Of a DNA stretch of 64,000 nt, positions 59,252-64,000 are shown in pieces. The notes beneath the pieces were generated by a model that saw only the letters and a program-made list of their open reading frames with translations, had not been told where the DNA came from and made no database searches. The DNA is from Rubrobacter_A sp965214435 (GTDB taxonomy: Bacteria; Actinomycetota; Rubrobacteria; Rubrobacterales; Rubrobacteraceae). The position numbers were made by a program, and so were the translations under genes. The number at the start of each line of letters is the position of its first letter. Positions within the stretch are counted from its first letter, which is position 1. The stretch covers positions 2,046,001 through 2,110,000 of the forward strand of contig OZ243960.1 of assembly GCA_965214435.1 (NCBI GenBank), written 5' to 3'.

Positions 59252-60744
59252 TGGAAGCGGGCGCAGACGGTCGGGGAGGATACCCGGCTTACCGGACGCT
59301 CTGGGTCTGGTTACTATTGGGTTGGATCGTCAGTTACGCCGACCGCACCATAACCGGACCGGTCGTCACCTACATGATCAATAACGACGTAGCCCTGCTG
59401 CGCGGCGTAGAGAACAAGTTCGCCCTCGGCGGGCTTATCGGCAGCATGTTCTTTGCCGGTTACATGCTCACCCAATTCCCCGGCGGCTACCTCGGCGACC
59501 GCTTTGGGCATCGCACGATCATCGTTATCAGCATAGTCTGGGCGGGGGCGGCCACGCTGGTGAGCGGTGTGATGACCGCACTCCTGGGCTTTGTGGCGTT
59601 GCGGGTAATTACCGGCCTCGGGGAAGGTACGTTCTACTCCAACGACCGCACCGTTATAACGCAGCAGAGCCCGTTCGAGAAACGAAGCCTCGGCATGGGC
59701 GTGGTCATAACCGGTCTGTCGATAGGGCTCACGCTCGCACTGCTTTTGACGCCACCCCTGATCCGCCTCGGCAGCAACTTCTTCGGCGCGGACGGAGCCT
59801 GGCGGATGCCGTTTTTCGTGCTGGGTATCCTCACGCTTATAGTCGGCTTCGGACTGCACAGGTTCTTCCGCAGCCAGGGCGGGGAGTTCGAGTTCCGGCC
59901 TAGCTACCCGTCGGCGCTTACGGGGCTGGCGAAGTACTCGGTGGTCCTGTTCGTAGCGGTCATGGTGGTCTACTACGTCGCTCTCCGGGCGGGTCTGCCG
60001 GAGTGGGGGGTGGCTATCCTGGTCGCCGCCCTGGCGCTCGCCCTCATAGGCTTTGTATTCGGTAGCAAGGGCGGGGAGGTCTCACCCGTCTTGTACAACC
60101 GGAACCTGCTTCTGATCTACATCTCTGCCATAGCTATTCTGTGGCACCTGTGGTTCGTTGGCTTCTGGTCGGTGTCCATTATCTCTGAGGCCGGCAGTGC
60201 TACATTCGTGACGGCGGGGCTTACGGCGGCCTTTAACGCGGGCGCGGGTATCCTGGGCTTTCCGGCCGGCGGGTGGCTGGCCGACTACTCCAAGCGCAAG
60301 GGCTGGGGCCGCAAGACGATGTTGGCCGCTTTCACCCTGATACTCGGTCTGCTGACGCTCGGTTTCGGGTTCTACATCATGGGCGGCGGAAGCTCGATCT
60401 TCGCGCTGGGCCTCTTGCTATTCGTGTCGAGTCTGTTCTTTTTCGCGTTGCAGCCGATGTCCCACGCGCTAACCGCCGACCTGGTGCCGACCGCGGCCCT
60501 CTTCGGTGCGGCGTTCGGGATGTGGAACCTGATCGCTGAGATCGGCGCGGTCCTCTCCCCGGCGGTGAGCGGTGTCTTGCGCGGCGCCACAGGGAACTGG
60601 ACTCTGGCGGTCATGGTAGACGCGGGCCTCATCTTGGTGAGCTTCGTGCTGGTGCTGTTTATCCGGGAACCCAGCGAAGATGAAGCTTCTTCCGGGGAAC
60701 AGGACCCGGCTCCCCGCGAGTACGCGGCCCGGGAGAGTGGGTAA
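59206..60744 (+). CDS. MFS transporter, probably for aromatic acids
   Basis: This major-facilitator protein of up to 512 residues has about 12 helices. The first helix has WVWLLLGWIVSYADRTITGP, and the loop motif GGYLGDRFGHRTIIVIS matches the family A-motif, as in anion:cation symporters. GTG 59206 has GGAG five bases upstream; GTG 59251 has GGAAGGAAA and begins at VEAGADGRG. Both fit. It lies 52 bases ahead of pobA, so 4-hydroxybenzoate or a related aromatic acid is the likely cargo. Confidence 0.87.
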   Translation: MGGVVLGAGRRKESVVEAGADGRGGYPAYRTLWVWLLLGWIVSYADRTITGPVVTYMINNDVALLRGVENKFALGGLIGSMFFAGYMLTQFPGGYLGDRFGHRTIIVISIVWAGAATLVSGVMTALLGFVALRVITGLGEGTFYSNDRTVITQQSPFEKRSLGMGVVITGLSIGLTLALLLTPPLIRLGSNFFGADGAWRMPFFVLGILTLIVGFGLHRFFRSQGGEFEFRPSYPSALTGLAKYSVVLFVAVMVVYYVALRAGLPEWGVAILVAALALALIGFVFGSKGGEVSPVLYNRNLLLIYISAIAILWHLWFVGFWSVSIISEAGSATFVTAGLTAAFNAGAGILGFPAGGWLADYSKRKGWGRKTMLAAFTLILGLLTLGFGFYIMGGGSSIFALGLLLFVSSLFFFALQPMSHALTADLVPTAALFGAAFGMWNLIAEIGAVLSPAVSGVLRGATGNWTLAVMVDAGLILVSFVLVLFIREPSEDEASSGEQDPAPREYAARESG

Positions 60745-60796
60745 GGTATTGTATGGGAACAGGCTTTTTGGCCGGATTTGAGAAAGGAAAGGGCGT

Positions 60797-61996
60797 ATGC
60801 AAACACAGGTAGGCATCGTTGGGGGTGGTCCGGCGGGGATGTTGCTCTCGCACCTCTTGCATCTACAAGGTATAGAGTCGGTCTTATTCGAGACCCGGAC
60901 TCGGGAGGCGCTGGAAACCGAGATCCGGGCCGGCGTCCTGGAGCAGGGTACCGCCGACCTTCTCCGGGAGACCGGCGTCGGCGGGCGGATGGAGGAGAAC
61001 GGAGCCATTCACCACGGCATCGAACTGCGCTTTGGCGGCCGAGGGCACCGCATCGATCTGCACGACCTTACCGATGGGCGCGCGATCACGGTCTACGGTC
61101 AGCACGAGGTGGTAAAAGACCTGATCCAGGCCCGGCTCGATGCCGGAGGAGAAATACTGTTCGAAGCCAAAGTTACCGGCATCCACGACTTAAAGACCGA
61201 GGCTCCAAAGGTTCGCTTTGAGCAAAACGGTGAGGAAGAAGAGTTGACGTGTGATGTGGTCGTCGGGTGCGACGGTTACCACGGGATCAGCCGGACCTCT
61301 ATCCCGGAGGCGGAGCGCACGGAGTACAAGCGGGAGTATCCTTTCGGGTGGTTCGGGATTTTGGCGGAGGCGCCGCCGTCTACGGAGGAGTTGATCTACA
61401 CGCTCCACGACCGCGGCTTTGCCCTGGTCAGTACCCGTTCCCCCGAGATCCAGCGGATGTACTTCCAATGCGACCCATCCGACGACACCACGAACTGGCC
61501 GGACGAGAAGATCTGGGAGGAACTGCAAGCCCGAACCTCCACCGGCGATGGCCCGGCACTAAAAGAGGGCGACATCATCCAGAAGGACATCGTCGCGATG
61601 CGCAGCTTCGTCGTTGAGCCGATGCAGTACGGTCGCCTATTCCTCGCCGGAGACGCCGCCCACATCGTCCCCCCGACCGGTGCCAAGGGCATGAACCTCG
61701 CGGTCGCGGACATCCGGGTCCTCTCCCGAGCGCTCGGCGAGTTCTACGACTCCGGCCGTACGGACCTCCTCGATCGCTACTCCGAGACCTGCCTGCGCCG
61801 GGTGTGGAACACGGCCCGCTTCTCCTGGTGGATGACCTCCATGCTCCACCGCTTCGACGGGAGCGACGCCTTCCAGCTCAAGATACAACTCGCTGAACTC
61901 GACTACGTAATGAATTCCCGGGCGGCGGCGACGTCCCTGGCCGAAAACTACGCCGGACTACCCATGGAGCCAGTTCCCGGCGTCGTGGCTGGTTAA
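60797..61996 (+). CDS. pobA: 4-Hydroxybenzoate 3-monooxygenase
   Basis: This 399-residue flavoprotein monooxygenase converts 4-hydroxybenzoate to protocatechuate. The FAD motif VGIVGGGPAGMLLSHLLHLQ, the EIRAGVLEQGTADLLRE segment, VVGCDGYHGISR and the GD motif RLFLAGDAAHIVPPTGAKGM match PobA throughout, including length. Protocatechuate is the substrate of the PcaGH enzyme encoded about 10 kb upstream, so the two blocks form one pathway although a metal importer lies between them. Confidence 0.94.
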   Translation: MQTQVGIVGGGPAGMLLSHLLHLQGIESVLFETRTREALETEIRAGVLEQGTADLLRETGVGGRMEENGAIHHGIELRFGGRGHRIDLHDLTDGRAITVYGQHEVVKDLIQARLDAGGEILFEAKVTGIHDLKTEAPKVRFEQNGEEEELTCDVVVGCDGYHGISRTSIPEAERTEYKREYPFGWFGILAEAPPSTEELIYTLHDRGFALVSTRSPEIQRMYFQCDPSDDTTNWPDEKIWEELQARTSTGDGPALKEGDIIQKDIVAMRSFVVEPMQYGRLFLAGDAAHIVPPTGAKGMNLAVADIRVLSRALGEFYDSGRTDLLDRYSETCLRRVWNTARFSWWMTSMLHRFDGSDAFQLKIQLAELDYVMNSRAAATSLAENYAGLPMEPVPGVVAG

Positions 61997-62013
61997 AGCC
62001 ACTATCCTCGCGG

Positions 62014-62050
62014 AAGGTCGGCTCCGGTTACCAGGTTCCGCGCCGGCCTT
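62014..62050 (+). terminator. Terminator-like hairpin after pobA
   Basis: AAGGTCGGC (62014-62022) pairs with GCCGGCCTT (62042-62050) over nine positions with one G-U; the loop can form a smaller CCGG/CAGG stem. It starts 18 bases after the pobA stop and ends in TTT. Confidence 0.5.
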
Positions 62051-62074
62051 TCAGGAGGCGGTTTCTACAGGTGC

Positions 62075-62103
62075 TTGACCGGGGTCGCCGGATAAATTAC
62101 GCT
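62075..62103 (+). promoter_or_regulatory. Weak promoter candidate for the membrane protein gene
   Basis: TTGACC (62075-62080) and TACGCT (62098-62103) are 17 bases apart, about 100 bases ahead of the ATG at 62204. The -10 match is poor, so this is only suggestive. Confidence 0.25.
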
Positions 62104-62203
62104 GCGCTGCGGGCAAGGGAATCCGTTTATGACATGGGTTGCCAAAAAGAAGTGATTGCCTGCTCAAGGGGTGGCAGTGACGACGAATGGGGAGGAGTAG
62201 GTA

Positions 62204-63166
62204 ATGGATATAAGTGTTACGTTGCTGCTGGCGGCGTTTGCGGGGGGGTTATTCGGTGCTGCTATCGGCGGGCTGCCAGCCTTTATCTTTACCGGGTTTG
62301 TCGTGCTGGCGGGGGCTGCGGCGGCGGCCTCGGGCAGCGACTTCGACTTTATTAACAACGTTGCCTTCGGGCCGCTCTTCGGGCCGCACATCGCCTTCGC
62401 CGGAGGTGCGGCGGCGGCGGCGTTCGCGGCGCGGCGTGGCGAGTTGGAGGATGGCAAGGACATCGCGGCACCGATGACGGGCGTCAACGACCCGCTAGCA
62501 CTCCTTGTCGGCGGTCTCTTCGGTGTGGGCGGTCTCCTCGTGAACCAGCTTATAGCTCTAGTGACTCCTCTCGGAGAGAGCGGTTTCTTCTACGGCAACT
62601 ACACCGACACGGTCGCGCTGACGGTTTTCCTCTCCGGTATTACCGCCCGGCTCATGTTTGGCCGCACGGGAATGTTCGGCAGTCTGGACCCGGAGGCTAG
62701 AAGTCGCGGCAGGCTCGCGGCACCCCAGGGGGAAGCGGTCTGGTTGGACTATCAGCAGGGGTTCTTGCAGTCGACTGTCCTCGGGCTCGGCACCGGCCTG
62801 TTCTCGGCCTACATCGTCGTGGCTTTCAGCAATGCCGGTTCCGAGGCAATGGGCGCCGCCGCGGTGCTGGGCTGGGGTATATCCGCCGCCTCGCTGATCC
62901 TGCTGCAGATCGGCTTCTCCTGCCCGGTCACCCACCACATGACGCTGCCCGCCGGCGTGGCGGCGACTGCGGTTATATTAGCTTTCGGCGGTTCGCCCGC
63001 CTTTGCGATGATCGCGGGTGCCGTTGCCGGTATAGGGGGCGCACTCTTTGGCGAGTTGTTCTCCAGGTTGTTCCTGATCCACGGCGACACCCACGTTGAC
63101 CCGCCAGCCGCTGCCATCGCCGCAATGGCTACGGTCATCATCGTCGTATCACTACCTTTTGTGTAA
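62204..63166 (+). CDS. Polytopic membrane protein of unknown function
   Basis: This 320-residue protein, which I cannot assign to a family, has about nine predicted membrane helices, rich in Ala and Gly. The first is LLLAAFAGGLFGAAIGGLPA. Helices near residues 60-80 (FGPHIAFAGGAAAAAFAARR) and 215-240 share small-residue packing; a central soluble loop (about 150-190) contains GSLDPEARSRGRLA. CPVTHHMTLPAG near residue 243 could bind a metal or substrate. ATG 62204 follows GGGGAGGAG. It does not clearly belong to the pobA unit, which ends in a hairpin. Confidence 0.75.
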   Translation: MDISVTLLLAAFAGGLFGAAIGGLPAFIFTGFVVLAGAAAAASGSDFDFINNVAFGPLFGPHIAFAGGAAAAAFAARRGELEDGKDIAAPMTGVNDPLALLVGGLFGVGGLLVNQLIALVTPLGESGFFYGNYTDTVALTVFLSGITARLMFGRTGMFGSLDPEARSRGRLAAPQGEAVWLDYQQGFLQSTVLGLGTGLFSAYIVVAFSNAGSEAMGAAAVLGWGISAASLILLQIGFSCPVTHHMTLPAGVAATAVILAFGGSPAFAMIAGAVAGIGGALFGELFSRLFLIHGDTHVDPPAAAIAAMATVIIVVSLPFV

Positions 63167-63312
63167 CGGACGTCGGAGGTCACAACACGGCTCGCCCCCG
63201 GCGGCTCTCTGTTGAAGTGAGCTTCTAGTTTGTCCGGTTCTCCGGTGTCCCTGAAAGACTGGACGCTCCGGTACAATGGCCTTTTACTGTCTCGATAGTC
63301 AGGAGGCGAAAG

Positions 63313-64000
63313 ATGTTAGCCGCAGTCTTTGATGGGCCGGGGAGGATCCAGGTCAAAGAGACCGACACGCCGGAGATCGGCCCCGATGAGGTTCTGGTCA
63401 AGATCGGGGCTAACACGGTCTGCGGTACCGACGTGCGCATCCTGCGCGGCGAGAAGACCAAGGGGATCTACCCGCCGGTTGTTATCGGGCACGAGCTATC
63501 CGGGCGGGTCGCCGAGGTCGGCCGCGAGGTCGAGGGCTACGAGGTCGGCGCTCCGGTAGCGATGGCGCCAATCATCCCGTGCCGGAGGTGCTTCTACTGC
63601 CGCCACGATCTGGAGAACGTCTGCTCCTACCCGCAGGTGGTCGGCTACGACGTGAACGGTGGCTTATCCGAGTACTTCCGCGTTCCGGCCGAGGCTGTCG
63701 CCGCGGGTAACCTCTTTACCGCCCGGGAGGATCTGGCCCCGGAGCACCTATCGCTCGCTGAGCCGCTGGCCTGCTGTGTAAACGGTCACCACCGCTCCCA
63801 GGTAACGCTCGACGAGACGGTGCTGATCATGGCCGCGGGTCCCATCGGACTCTTCCACCTGCAACTCTCGCTGCTCTCCGGAGCCCGGACCGTGATCGTG
63901 AGCGAACCTTCCGAAGCGCGCCGGGAGCTTGCCTCAGCACTCGGGGCTCACGTGACCGTAGACCCCACGACTGAAGACCTTGAAGCTGTGGTGCAGGAGG
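63313..64000 (+). CDS. Zinc-dependent alcohol dehydrogenase (medium-chain), cut by window end
   Basis: An open frame of 229 codons runs from ATG 63313 (ribosome binding site AGGAGG) to the end of the window without a stop. It encodes the catalytic domain and part of the nucleotide domain of a medium-chain dehydrogenase of the threonine/sorbitol type. The catalytic zinc ligand is in TVCGTDVRIL, GHELSGRV carries the next ligand, and the structural zinc loop PCRRCFYCRHDLENVC has four Cys. The Rossmann region begins VLIMAAGPIGLFHLQL. Polyol or threonine substrates are possible. Confidence 0.9.
   Translation, partial: MLAAVFDGPGRIQVKETDTPEIGPDEVLVKIGANTVCGTDVRILRGEKTKGIYPPVVIGHELSGRVAEVGREVEGYEVGAPVAMAPIIPCRRCFYCRHDLENVCSYPQVVGYDVNGGLSEYFRVPAEAVAAGNLFTAREDLAPEHLSLAEPLACCVNGHHRSQVTLDETVLIMAAGPIGLFHLQLSLLSGARTVIVSEPSEARRELASALGAHVTVDPTTEDLEAVVQE

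Overview
The window looks like a chromosomal segment of a high-GC Gram-positive bacterium of the Rubrobacter type. That placement is an inference. It rests on strong GC bias, frequent GTG and TTG starts, ATGA/GTGA/TTGA stop-start overlaps, a single-chain FbiC (CofG-CofH) for coenzyme F420, a PcaD-PcaC fusion, and B12-dependent acyl-CoA mutase genes next to branched-chain keto acid dehydrogenase genes. I saw no rRNA, tRNA, CRISPR array, insertion sequence or prophage gene.

Region 1 (1-14.9 kb) is a signalling gene followed by branched-chain acyl-CoA metabolism. A six-PAS diguanylate cyclase precedes an acyl-CoA dehydrogenase, a two-subunit B12 mutase with isobutyryl-CoA-mutase-type specificity residues, and the E1alpha, E1beta and E2 subunits of branched-chain 2-oxoacid dehydrogenase. 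Leucine dehydrogenase, which makes the oxoacids, is nearby on the other strand. The mutase chaperone GTPase MeaB, a BtuF-like protein without a signal peptide, an HbpS/GlcG-like protein and a PduO-type cobalamin adenosyltransferase serve or accompany the B12 enzyme. E3 (lipoamide dehydrogenase) is not in the window. A frameshifted orphan barstar-like gene also lies here.

Region 2 (15.6-38.5 kb) is one very long cobalamin operon behind a sigma70-like promoter and a cobalamin riboswitch. It starts with the cobalt transporter CbtB-CbtA and continues with nearly the whole corrin ring, adenosylation and nucleotide-loop pathway. It mixes an early cobalt chelatase (CbiX) and anaerobic-type enzymes (CbiG, CbiD) with a CobN-type late chelatase. 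No uroporphyrinogen methyltransferase and no precorrin-6A reductase were found.

Region 3 (38.5-46.4 kb) is a mixed set: a muconolactone-isomerase-like protein, a glyoxalase-family protein, a GMC oxidoreductase with its small subunit, FbiC, a two-domain rhodanese paired with a NifU-like protein that lacks most cysteine ligands, and a tiny LPXTG surface protein. Clear hairpin terminators separate the convergent units.

Region 4 (46.1-64 kb) is aromatic catabolism interrupted by a metal importer. The plus strand carries a beta-ketoadipyl-CoA-type thiolase, a frameshifted hydroxyquinol dioxygenase, a phenol-hydroxylase-type flavoprotein, pcaH, pcaG, pcaB and a pcaD-pcaC fusion. A zinc/manganese ABC importer follows on the minus strand, with a frameshifted binding protein, a permease carrying a C-terminal winged-helix-like tail, a palindrome inside its promoter and a decayed ZIP transporter at its end. 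Then come an MFS transporter, pobA, an unrecognised membrane protein and a truncated zinc alcohol dehydrogenase. PobA makes protocatechuate, which PcaGH, PcaB and PcaDC convert to beta-ketoadipate. The CoA transferase PcaIJ is not in the window.

Three otherwise conserved genes (near 10.6, 47.9 and 58.3 kb) each need a one-base correction to read through. They could be real lesions or sequencing indels.
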